Assembly: GCA_000955795.1 (NCBI GenBank)
Contig: JYOB01000016.1
Span: forward strand, 521,908-585,907
Source: Burkholderiaceae bacterium 26
Lineage (GTDB): Bacteria > Pseudomonadota > Gammaproteobacteria > Burkholderiales > Burkholderiaceae
DNA length: 64,000 nucleotides
Direction of reading: 5' to 3'
A program made the position numbers and the translations under genes. The notes under the pieces were generated by a model. That model saw nothing but the letters and a program-made list of their open reading frames with translations. It was not told the DNA's origin and did not search any database. Positions 9,562-17,156 of this stretch are shown in pieces. Position 1 is the first letter of the stretch. The number at the start of each line of letters is the position of its first letter.

Positions 9562-10566
9562 ATGACTGAGAAAAAGAGTGCACCTACCCTGAGCGACGTC
9601 GCCACTGCGGCCAATGTCTCCACGGCGACCGTTTCCAAATACATCAACCGGATTCAGCGTTTTTCGCCGGAGGTGGAGGCACGCGTCGCCGCGGCGATCA
9701 AGGAGCTTGGATACCACTCCAACCCGATGGCGCGCTCAATGGTCACGGGGCGGTCCAAGACGCTGGGGCTGTCCATTCCCGATATGCACAACCAATACTT
9801 TGCCGGGCTGGTGCAGGGGGCGAACCGCGTGGCGATGAAGCATGGCTACAGCGTGCTGCTGGTGGATAGCGAAGAAAACGCAAGCCGCGAACGTCAACTG
9901 CTGGAAGACCTGTGCATGCGTGTCGACGGTTTGATGATCCATTCCAAGCTGCGTCAGGAAGAGATGGAGTGGATCCACGAGTTGCCGAAGCCTTTCGTCT
10001 TCTTTGATCGACGGGAAGACGAGGGCAAGCAGGAGATCGATTCGTACAACCGCGATGCCGCCTACATGGTGGCGAACTATCTGGCGAAGAGCGGTCATCA
10101 GCGCATTGCCTATATCGGCTTTAACAAGTCGCGCGCCGATATGGAGCGCTACGCAGGCGCGCGTGCGTGCCTGGAGGCCTACGGTCTTGACCTACCGCGC
10201 TACGAGACGGACGCATCGTCCCCGCAGGAGGGCGCGCGGATCTGCTCCAAGATCATGCTGGGTGCTGGGCACGTGGATGCAGTGATCTGCTTCAACGATA
10301 TGATCGCGATCGGCTTCTTGAAGCAGGCCGCTGAACTTGGTTTCTCCGTGCCCGAAGACTGCTCGGTTGTGGGCTTCGACAACATACCGTTTTGCGAATA
10401 CGTGACCCCCACCCTGACCTCCGTCGACATGGGGGGCGAGCGCATCGGCGCGCTGGCCACGCAGCATCTCATCGATATTCTCAGCGGCAGAGAATCAAAG
10501 GCGTCTCTGCCCGAGCCCAAGCTGATCCTGCGCAAGTCCACGCAGGTGCGCAAGCAAGATCTTTAG
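9562..10566 (+). CDS. LacI-family transcriptional regulator of the island
   Basis: This 334-residue regulator has the LacI HTH at residues 7-30 (LSDVATAANVSTATVSKYIN), the hinge helix with NPMARSM near residue 57, and a periplasmic-binding-protein-like effector domain ending in VVGFDNIPFCEYVTP. It sits between dgoA and udh in the same orientation. The likely targets are the three TTAAGCGnTTACC sites at 703-715, 19850-19862 and 19987-19999, which have LacI-type symmetry; this assignment is inference. The effector is presumably a pathway sugar, lactone or acid. No copy of the site was seen directly upstream of its own gene, so it is probably read through from the operon. Confidence 0.9.
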   Translation: MTEKKSAPTLSDVATAANVSTATVSKYINRIQRFSPEVEARVAAAIKELGYHSNPMARSMVTGRSKTLGLSIPDMHNQYFAGLVQGANRVAMKHGYSVLLVDSEENASRERQLLEDLCMRVDGLMIHSKLRQEEMEWIHELPKPFVFFDRREDEGKQEIDSYNRDAAYMVANYLAKSGHQRIAYIGFNKSRADMERYAGARACLEAYGLDLPRYETDASSPQEGARICSKIMLGAGHVDAVICFNDMIAIGFLKQAAELGFSVPEDCSVVGFDNIPFCEYVTPTLTSVDMGGERIGALATQHLIDILSGRESKASLPEPKLILRKSTQVRKQDL

Positions 10567-10590
10567 TCAGGAACGTACGAAGAGCGTGTT

Positions 10591-11433
10591 ATGAGTTTCG
10601 AATTCAATCAGGAAGCCCTGCTTGAGGCAGTGCCCGGGCGTTGTCATCGCATTCTGTTGACCGGTGCCGCGGGCAATCTTGGCGTGGTTTTGCGCGAACG
10701 CCTCAAGCGCCGCGCCGACGTGGTTCGTGTGTCGGATCTCGTGGAGCTGGGCCACGCCGCCCCCGGTGAAGAGGTGGTCCATTGCGATCTGGCCGACGCA
10801 GCGGCGGTGCACGAACTGGTGCGCGATGTCGACGTCATCGTGCACTTTGGCGGTGTCTCGGTCGAGCGGCCGTTCGAGCAGATTCTTCCTGCAAATATTC
10901 AAGGCACGTTCAACGTTTATGAAGCCGCACGACGCCATGGCGTGCGTCGAGTGGTCTTTGCAAGCTCGAATCATGTGACGGGCTTCTATGGGCAGGATGA
11001 AGTGATCGACGCTTCCGTTCGCCCGCGGCCCGATGGCTACTACGGTGTCAGCAAGGCGTTTGGCGAGAACCTCGCGCAGATGTACTTCGATCGCTACGGC
11101 ATCGAAACCGTAGCGCTGCGCATCGGTTCGTCGTTCCCGGTTGCGAAGGACCGCCGGATGCTGGTCACCTGGTTGGGCTACGACGATCTCGAACAGCTGG
11201 TCTGCCGCGCGATGTTCATGCCCAATGTGGGCCATACCGTTGTCTACGGCGTGTCTGCAAACCGCGACCATTGGTGGTGTAACGCGCAAGCGGAGCACCT
11301 CGGTTTCTTGCCCGTGCAATCGTCCGAGCAATTCCGGGCGCAGGTCGAGACGCTGCCGCCATTGGACAGCAACGATCCCGCGGTGCTGTACCAAGGCGGG
11401 GCATTCACCGTCCAAGGGCCGTTTGGCGATTGA
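10591..11433 (+). CDS. udh: Uronate dehydrogenase (NAD-dependent)
   Basis: This 280-residue extended SDR has the nucleotide-binding TGAAGNLG near residue 25, HFGGVSVERPFEQIL near residue 87, FASSNHVTGFYG with the active-site Ser, and YGVSKAFGENLAQMYF with Tyr and Lys. These blocks match the Agrobacterium and Pseudomonas uronate dehydrogenases closely. The enzyme oxidises galacturonate or glucuronate to the corresponding aldarolactone with NAD+. The lactonase gene begins within its stop codon. No aldarate dehydratase is in the window, so later steps must be encoded elsewhere. The N-terminus is about 15 residues longer than in typical Udh. Confidence 0.88.
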   Translation: MSFEFNQEALLEAVPGRCHRILLTGAAGNLGVVLRERLKRRADVVRVSDLVELGHAAPGEEVVHCDLADAAAVHELVRDVDVIVHFGGVSVERPFEQILPANIQGTFNVYEAARRHGVRRVVFASSNHVTGFYGQDEVIDASVRPRPDGYYGVSKAFGENLAQMYFDRYGIETVALRIGSSFPVAKDRRMLVTWLGYDDLEQLVCRAMFMPNVGHTVVYGVSANRDHWWCNAQAEHLGFLPVQSSEQFRAQVETLPPLDSNDPAVLYQGGAFTVQGPFGD

Positions 11434-12326
11434 TGATGGTGACGTCCGTTGAGCGCGTAGGGGACATGTTGTGCACGGTGGGCGAGAGCCCCGTCTGGCA
11501 CACCGAAGAGAACGCCCTGTATTGGACCGACATTCCCGCTCGCATGCTGTGGCGTTGGGATGCGGAACGCGGTGCCACGAGTTGGCCGCTACCTGAAATG
11601 GCAGGCTGCATTGCCCGGACCGCCGATGATGGCTGGGTGCTGGCGATGGAGTCGGGCATCTTTCGAGTGGTGCATCCGGAGGTCGGGCAGTCATTGGCGC
11701 CGTTGCACAAGCTCGTACACGTTGATCACGGTCGCGACGACATGCGTTTCAACGATGGCCGTTGTGATCGTCAAGGGCGCTTCCTCGCCGGGACGATGGT
11801 GCTCGACATGGGGCTGGCTGCGACGAATGGCCGGTTGTACGGTCTCGACAACGCCGATGCCGAATTGAGCTGCGTGCTCGATGACCTGATCGTGCCGAAT
11901 GGCCTGGCCTTCAGCCCCGATGGATGGACCATGTACCTCTCGGATTCACATCCGGACCGCCAGGCAATCTGGGCATTCGACTATGACATCGACAGCGGTA
12001 CGCCGCATGAAGGGCGGCTGTTTGTCGATATGCATGCCTACCCTGGGCGCCCCGATGGCGCCGCGGTGGATGTCGACGGCTGCTACTGGATTTGCGCCAA
12101 CGACGGGGGCCAGGTTTTGCGCTTCACCCCGGAAGGGAAGTTGGACAAGAGCATCGCCCTGCCCGTGCAGAAACCCGCCATGTGCGCTTTCGGTGGGCCC
12201 AATCTCGACACGTTGTTCATCACGTCCATTCGGCCGGGCAACGTGACAGACGATCTTGCCGGCGCCATGTTCGCGGTGCCTTCCGTTGGGCAAGGTATTG
12301 CCGAGACACCGTTCGGGAAAGCGTAA
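11433..12326 (+). CDS. SMP-30 family lactonase, probable aldarolactonase
   Basis: This 297-residue SMP-30 beta-propeller has metal ligands visible as Glu in TVGESPVW, Asn in IVPNGLAFSPDG and Asp in RPDGAAVDVDG. FNDGRCDRQGRF is a typical blade segment. Its ATG at 11433 shares a base with the udh stop (TGATG), so it is almost certainly coupled to uronate oxidation, where it would open galactaro- or glucarolactone to the aldarate (the role assigned to UxuL-type enzymes). It differs considerably from the other SMP-30 protein of the island. ATG 11436 is an equally good start. Confidence 0.87.
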   Translation: MMVTSVERVGDMLCTVGESPVWHTEENALYWTDIPARMLWRWDAERGATSWPLPEMAGCIARTADDGWVLAMESGIFRVVHPEVGQSLAPLHKLVHVDHGRDDMRFNDGRCDRQGRFLAGTMVLDMGLAATNGRLYGLDNADAELSCVLDDLIVPNGLAFSPDGWTMYLSDSHPDRQAIWAFDYDIDSGTPHEGRLFVDMHAYPGRPDGAAVDVDGCYWICANDGGQVLRFTPEGKLDKSIALPVQKPAMCAFGGPNLDTLFITSIRPGNVTDDLAGAMFAVPSVGQGIAETPFGKA

Positions 12327-12384
12327 GGCGATTGGGTGGAGGGTGCGTGCAGCTCTCCTCCGGCGTGGATGGCGGAGTTTGCAG

Positions 12385-13074
12385 ATGCTGGTGTATTTGA
12401 TCGAGGACGACGATTCGCAGTCGCAATATCTCCAAGCGGTGTTATCGCGCGCCGGCTATACGGTCGAGTGCTACTTCGACGGCGCCGATTCCCTGCGAGC
12501 GATGCGCAGGTTCGCCCCGGATCTGGTGGTGCTGGATCGACGGCTGCCCGATATCGACGGGCTCGAAGTTCTTGAATGGATCCGACGCACCTACGTCGAT
12601 ATCCCGGTTGTGATGCTGACAAACGCCGCGCTGGAGTGTGATATCGTCGCGGCGCTCGAAGCGGGGGCGGACGACTACCTGATCAAGCCGATCAAAGAAG
12701 GCGAGCTTGTGGCGCGGATCAAATCGCTGGTGCGCCGAGTCAAGCGCGAAGCCGCCAAGAAGGACGAGCAGGTGTTTGGCATGTACACCCTCAACTACAA
12801 GGAAAGGGCGGTACACATGGGCGGGCAAGCGGTCTCGCTCACCCCAAAAGAGTATGAAATCCTGGAGCTGCTGGTGAGAAATGCCGGCCGCCTCATTTCG
12901 CGTGAAGCGGTGCTGAACCGCATTTGGGGCAAGGTCCATGACCTGACGCATTCCCGCTCGCTGGACACCCATATCTATCGGTTGCGCCAGAAGCTCCATC
13001 TTGGGCCACCCAGCGGTGTTTGCCTGCGTGTCGTGTATTCCCACGGCTATCGACTGGAGTGTCTTGACAACTGA
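12385..13074 (+). CDS. OmpR/PhoB-type response regulator (orphan)
   Basis: This 229-residue protein has a receiver with the acidic IEDDD, phospho-acceptor Asp in LVVLDRRLPD (about residue 51) and Lys in IKPIKEGE. A linker and a winged-helix DNA-binding domain follow (VSLTPKEYEILELLVRNAGRLISREAVLNRIW). ATG 12385 follows GGCGGAG and makes the receiver begin correctly; the longer frame from 12256 overlaps the lactonase. No histidine kinase gene is adjacent, so it is an orphan. It ends at a good terminator (13240-13269), so it may be the last gene of the + operon. Its target is unknown. Confidence 0.9.
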   Translation: MLVYLIEDDDSQSQYLQAVLSRAGYTVECYFDGADSLRAMRRFAPDLVVLDRRLPDIDGLEVLEWIRRTYVDIPVVMLTNAALECDIVAALEAGADDYLIKPIKEGELVARIKSLVRRVKREAAKKDEQVFGMYTLNYKERAVHMGGQAVSLTPKEYEILELLVRNAGRLISREAVLNRIWGKVHDLTHSRSLDTHIYRLRQKLHLGPPSGVCLRVVYSHGYRLECLDN

Positions 13075-13239
13075 AGCGACCCTGGCACTTACAGGGCGCG
13101 ACCCGTCGACATTTGTTGTGAATTGATAGGCCGTCCGTCACCAATACTGAATCAAGTCCACCGAATGCTTCCCCGGTATTTCCGGTGGATGTGATCGTTG
13201 CACCTTCCCCGGGTGTGTATCGATCGACGCTCCGTTCCG

Positions 13240-13269
13240 CCGGCGATGCCTCCCATTGCCGGTTTTTTT
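13240..13269 (+). terminator. Rho-independent terminator after the response regulator gene
   Basis: CCGGCGATG (13240-13248) pairs with CATTGCCGG (13254-13262), including one G-T wobble, around a 5-base loop and is followed by seven T. It ends the long + strand catabolic operon. Confidence 0.85.
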
Positions 13270-13280
13270 CGTCTTTGAGT

Positions 13281-13315
13281 AAAAAAATGCCCGGGGATCA
13301 TGCGATCGCCGGGCA
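13281..13315 (-). terminator. Minus-strand terminator hairpin without an annotated gene
   Basis: TGCCCGG (13288-13294) and CCGGGCA (13109 to 13115 within the 13,2xx-13,3xx block, i.e. 13309-13315) form a stem enclosing a GATC...GATC dyad. On the - strand the stem is followed by seven T (13281-13287 read as A on +). No - strand gene was found to its right before 13447. It may end a short antisense or small RNA, or simply block antisense transcription. A second 8-bp hairpin (CTTCAAGC/GCTTGAAG, 13332-13359) lies just upstream in that direction. Apart from these structures and the + terminator, the 13075-13446 gap shows nothing else. Confidence 0.55.
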
Positions 13316-13446
13316 CTGGAACACGATGGAACTTCAAGCAAAAAACACGCGGCTTGAAGAGCTGTCAGGATAGGGCGAATCCACGCGGTTGAATCTGAAC
13401 GATTCTCGCCGGTCTTTAGGGCAAAGCAAAATCCAAAGGCATCATC

Positions 13447-14301
13447 ATGCAGGCCACGATTGACGTCCAACGGCAACCCAATCACGCGCGTACGTTTTGT
13501 GGAAGGCGCGCCTTCTCAACACTTGGATGCGGCGAGCTCGAGCTTGACGAAGCCATGGCAATCGCAAAACGCTACGGCATCGCGTGCATCGAGTTGCGAA
13601 CCGTGGGTGGTAGCGTCGATTTGCCAAGCCATCTTGCATCGCGGTATCGCACACCCGAGGCATTTGGTGCGGCGGTTGCTGCGATGCCGGCACGCGTGAC
13701 TAGCCTGGGCACATCAATGCAGTTGGCGAATAATTCAGAACAGAGCCGCGCTGAATTTCTGGCCTACGTGGGCTGGGCGGAAGCCTGTGGTGCCGAGACG
13801 CTACGTGTATTCGATGGCGGCATGGCGGCGGACAGCAGCGAGATCGAAGCAGCCGTCTCGACATGGCGCTGGTGGCAGTCATTGAAGTCAGCACACGGCT
13901 GGAACGTGGACGTCGTCATTGAGACGCACGATGCGTTTGCCGTTGAGGCGAATCTCTTGCGCCTGCTCGACGCGATCCCGGACTGCAAACTCCTCTGGGA
14001 TGCTCACCATACCTGGCGCAAGGGCCAGAGTGAACCAACTCGGACGTGGGAGCTCGTGCGCGATCGGGTTCAGCATATCCACATCAAGGACAGCGTGGCT
14101 GACGCTGCATGCGCGGCCGGCTATCGCTACGTACTGCCCGGAGACGGTGCACTCCCCATGAAGGATTTGCTAGCCGCGCTGTACCGGGACAGCTACGCCG
14201 GTATCCTCAGCCTGGAGTGGGAACGCCATTGGCATCCGGAGCTGCCCACCTTGGAGCAAGCTCTGGATGCGGCAGATCTGCACGGTTGGTGGCCGCGATG
14301 A
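13447..14301 (+). CDS. Sugar phosphate isomerase/epimerase-like TIM barrel protein
   Basis: This 284-residue protein is of the xylose-isomerase-like/AP-endonuclease-2 TIM barrel superfamily. Metal-binding residues are visible at the barrel strands: Glu in VVIETHDA, Asp in LLWDAHH with the following His residues, His in HIHIKDS, and Glu in LSLEWERHW. Members isomerise or epimerise keto sugars or dehydrate inosose; the reaction cannot be told from sequence. It is the last + gene of the island and faces the polysaccharide lyase genes. A role in converting a lyase product such as an unsaturated or keto-deoxy uronate is plausible but unproven. The ATG at 13447 is accepted; the first 20 residues are poorly conserved in type. 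Confidence 0.8.
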   Translation: MQATIDVQRQPNHARTFCGRRAFSTLGCGELELDEAMAIAKRYGIACIELRTVGGSVDLPSHLASRYRTPEAFGAAVAAMPARVTSLGTSMQLANNSEQSRAEFLAYVGWAEACGAETLRVFDGGMAADSSEIEAAVSTWRWWQSLKSAHGWNVDVVIETHDAFAVEANLLRLLDAIPDCKLLWDAHHTWRKGQSEPTRTWELVRDRVQHIHIKDSVADAACAAGYRYVLPGDGALPMKDLLAALYRDSYAGILSLEWERHWHPELPTLEQALDAADLHGWWPR

Positions 14302-14307
14302 TTGCAA

Positions 14308-14342
14308 GCCCCGGGGGCGCCACGTTTTTAAACCCCCGGGGC
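14308..14342. terminator. Hairpin between convergent genes
   Basis: GCCCCGGGGG (14308-14317) and CCCCCGGGGC (14333-14342) are exact reverse complements around a 15-base AT-containing loop. It lies between the stop of the TIM barrel gene and the stop of the convergent lyase gene, so it probably ends transcription from both sides, although a clear T-run is missing. Confidence 0.55.
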
Positions 14343-14367
14343 CAGCTTCTTGGCGGATCGTCGCGTC

Positions 14368-16983
14368 TTAGTAGTTGAAATTCGCAGCGATGCTGCGGCC
14401 GTGCGCGGCGTTGACGTTCACCGAGAACTTGATGGTCGGCTGGAGTTGGATCACCGTCACCGCGCTATCGAGCATGCCGGCGCTGCTTGCTGCGTGATTG
14501 AGTGTCACCGTGATCGAGCCCGTATTCGCCTCGGTCGGGTCGGACACCGCCAGCGACACTCCGTTCGCAGTTTCCGCCACCGTGACAGATGCTTTCGCGG
14601 AGCTCGTCAGATAGCTCTGGCCGCCATCCGTCACGGTGCCGCCAGTGGATGTCCAGAAGTTGGCGCCGATGACCTTTGTCACTGCACCGCTGCTCGGCGT
14701 GTACTTCACCGCGTGAATGCCGTTGCCATTGGAGAGCACTGACATGCCCGGACTCGACGCGATGGTGTTGACCTCCGCGGCGCTCTTGTTGGGCAGCAGC
14801 ACGTAGGCGTAGCTTCCCGATGTCGGATCGGTGCCATGCGGAATCGCCAGGCTCAGGTAGTTGTCGGTGACAGAGGTGGCTGAGCCGGTGCCGACGGTGT
14901 TCCACGAACTGGTGCGGGCTTCTCGCAGAGCGGTCAGGGTCTGTGGGCTGAAGAAGAGATAACCGACGCCCTTCGATCCATTCGTACACGGGTTGTTCAG
15001 TGCGGGGCTGCAAGTGCTTTGACTGCTTCCCTGAACATGGGCCCAATTCACGCCGGTGATGGTTTGAGGACCGGCTCCAAGCGTCGCGGTAGTGTTGCCG
15101 GAATTGTTGATCGTCAGCTTGTTGTCGCCACCAGCCGATCCGGTATACGGCGCGATCAGGCGCCGGTTATCGACGATCGTTTCGACCGGCCGACCGACGT
15201 TGTCGGCAATGTCAGAGCCTAGGGCGATGACGCGGTCGTCCATCATGAACCAGGATTTTTTGCCAGTCAGGTTGGTCGGGCTCGTGCGCGGAGACGGCTC
15301 ACGCGACAGGAAGCCCGACATGTCGAACTCCATGCCGGCAGAGGTGTACGCGTTCAGAACGCTGGAGCCGCCAGTCCAACGCAGGTTGCCAGCAGCATTG
15401 CCATAGAAGGCCCAGTTGACGGGCGCGGTGAAGCTCGCCCCATCCACCGTCGTGCCTGACAGACGGCTGTAGTCAACAGTCGCCCAGTAATTGTTCGAAT
15501 ACTGTTTCTCATCGTCTGTGTAGATTGCTGTGCGGCCCGCACCCGTCAGCCATCCCTTCTTGTTCTGGTTGTTGCCAAACTCGAATGAGGAGATGCGGTC
15601 CGAGAACATCGACAGCGCAAAGCCGAACGTAGGCGTGTGATGGACGGCTTGCGCCATGCTGGCGAACATGCGACTGGCCTGCAACTGCGTGCCGGTTACC
15701 GAAGTGTTTGCTGCCAGCGCTTTCATGCGGGTCAAGTCGAACACGCTCATGCCCGAGAAATAGCAGTTGGAGGTGCAGCCCGCAGCTTGGCTGAACACGG
15801 TATCCGACTGCATCCAGCCCTTGACCGTCGCATTGATCTGCGCCGCGGTCGCGGCATCTGCCGCATCGGCGATCCGTCGCATCGATACCGCCATGGTGCG
15901 GCCCGCGACATGGTCGGTCGTGGTCGGAACGGAGATCATCCGCCCGCGCGTCATATCCATCATCGCGCCTTGATAGATCAGCGGCGTGATGGTGTTCTTT
16001 GCCCATCCAGCCACCGTCTGGATCTCTGAGGTGGAGAAGCTCCACGGCGTGTTGCTGGTCAGATACATGAGGTTGGTCATGTCATCGACCAACACGCCGC
16101 CGTAGTTTCCAACGTAGCTCAGATAGTGATGCTGAATGAATGAACCGTCGGCATAGAAGCCGTCATCCGTGGTGACGGGCAGATATGCAGGCTGCATTGC
16201 GGCGCGTGCCGCAGTGATCTTGTCGCCGTCGTCGGCCAGCAAGCCGCTGAACACGCGGCCCATGACCTTATCGAGCAGGTTGGCGCCCGTCATGGCGACG
16301 GGCGGTGTTGCCGCCGGCCATGTTTGATTGGTCGGATCCGCGTTGAAGTGGTCCATTGCAGCAACATAGTTGTTGCGCAGGTCGGCAGGCACCTTGTCGT
16401 CGAGGGTGATCAGGATGTTCCCGAGGTTTTTGGGAATGCCGATTTCCCAATCCCACCAGTTGTCGTATTGGGCGACGCTGGGGTTGTACTTGTTGGCATA
16501 CAGCCATTGCAGCGCGTCGACGATGTTCGCCAGCAGCGTGGGGTCGCCGTACAGACTCGAGCCTTGGGTGCTATACCCAAACATCATGTCTTGCACGCGC
16601 AAGAAATTGTTCCGCAGGTTGCTGCTGGCAGTCCACGTGCACAGGTCACTCCACAGGCAAGTGGTGCGGCTGGCGGCGGGGATCATCGACGTCTGATTGG
16701 TATTGGCGGTGTTGCCAATCGCAGTGACCTTGCTTTGGACATCCGGGTCGGACAAGTCCATGTTGCCGCCCGTCATGTAGGTCTTCCACTGGGCTCGCAT
16801 TGCGGCGGTCGTGGCTTGGATACTCGGGCCAGGGGCCGACGGGGAGGGCGTGTTCACTGTCGGCTGAGACGGCGCGGCGGCGACGTCATCGGTGCCGCCG
16901 CCGCAACCGCCTACCAGCGTAGAGATTGCCAGGAGAATCGAAAGATGTGTCTTCAACTTTCGGGACGGAATTGCTTGGGTCAC
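14368..16983 (-). CDS. Polysaccharide lyase family 8 lipoprotein (second copy)
   Basis: This 871-residue lipoprotein starts at GTG 16983 behind AGGAAA and has the lipobox LVGGC, so it is exported and lipid-anchored. A helical (alpha/alpha) domain carries NWWDWEIGIP, and catalytic positions by family 8 spacing are Asn235 (MTGANLLDK), His285 and Tyr294 (FIQHHY...GNYG) and Arg348 (RGR). A large beta-sandwich half follows. Family 8 lyases cleave hyaluronan, chondroitin or xanthan by beta-elimination, leaving unsaturated uronates. It differs from its upstream paralogue in having Val352 where the paralogue and the S. pneumoniae enzyme have Arg, in ISV versus ISR. It is about 85% identical to the paralogue at DNA level near the 3' end, pointing to a tandem duplication. 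The substrate is not determinable here. Confidence 0.85.
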   Translation of the reverse strand: MTQAIPSRKLKTHLSILLAISTLVGGCGGGTDDVAAAPSQPTVNTPSPSAPGPSIQATTAAMRAQWKTYMTGGNMDLSDPDVQSKVTAIGNTANTNQTSMIPAASRTTCLWSDLCTWTASSNLRNNFLRVQDMMFGYSTQGSSLYGDPTLLANIVDALQWLYANKYNPSVAQYDNWWDWEIGIPKNLGNILITLDDKVPADLRNNYVAAMDHFNADPTNQTWPAATPPVAMTGANLLDKVMGRVFSGLLADDGDKITAARAAMQPAYLPVTTDDGFYADGSFIQHHYLSYVGNYGGVLVDDMTNLMYLTSNTPWSFSTSEIQTVAGWAKNTITPLIYQGAMMDMTRGRMISVPTTTDHVAGRTMAVSMRRIADAADAATAAQINATVKGWMQSDTVFSQAAGCTSNCYFSGMSVFDLTRMKALAANTSVTGTQLQASRMFASMAQAVHHTPTFGFALSMFSDRISSFEFGNNQNKKGWLTGAGRTAIYTDDEKQYSNNYWATVDYSRLSGTTVDGASFTAPVNWAFYGNAAGNLRWTGGSSVLNAYTSAGMEFDMSGFLSREPSPRTSPTNLTGKKSWFMMDDRVIALGSDIADNVGRPVETIVDNRRLIAPYTGSAGGDNKLTINNSGNTTATLGAGPQTITGVNWAHVQGSSQSTCSPALNNPCTNGSKGVGYLFFSPQTLTALREARTSSWNTVGTGSATSVTDNYLSLAIPHGTDPTSGSYAYVLLPNKSAAEVNTIASSPGMSVLSNGNGIHAVKYTPSSGAVTKVIGANFWTSTGGTVTDGGQSYLTSSAKASVTVAETANGVSLAVSDPTEANTGSITVTLNHAASSAGMLDSAVTVIQLQPTIKFSVNVNAAHGRSIAANFNY

Positions 16984-17098
16984 TGTGTTTCCTTTTCTTT
17001 TTGATTGCGTTGCTCGAGGATGTTTTGAGATGCCGCCTTGGTGAGTTCTTGTTGGTGTAGTGCGCGCGAACGAAGGAGGTGTCAGCGTACGCACGCAA

Positions 17099-17133
17099 GC
17101 GGCCGAGAGACCAGAGGGGGGTCTCCCAGCCGC
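17099..17133 (-). terminator. Hairpin between the two lyase genes
   Basis: On the - strand GCGGC-TGGGAGACC and GGTCTCTCGGCCGC pair over 14 positions with two mismatches, around a 7-base loop. The hairpin lies between the stop of the first lyase (17157) and the start of the second (16983). There is no T-run. It could stabilise the 3' end of the upstream mRNA or reduce read-through into the second copy. Confidence 0.5.
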
Positions 17134-17156
17134 AAGTGTCAGAAGGCTGTTACCGT

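Noticed and set aside
14308-14342. Hairpin as a classical intrinsic terminator
   Set aside because: The stem is perfect but no T-run follows on either strand, so it is listed with low confidence only.
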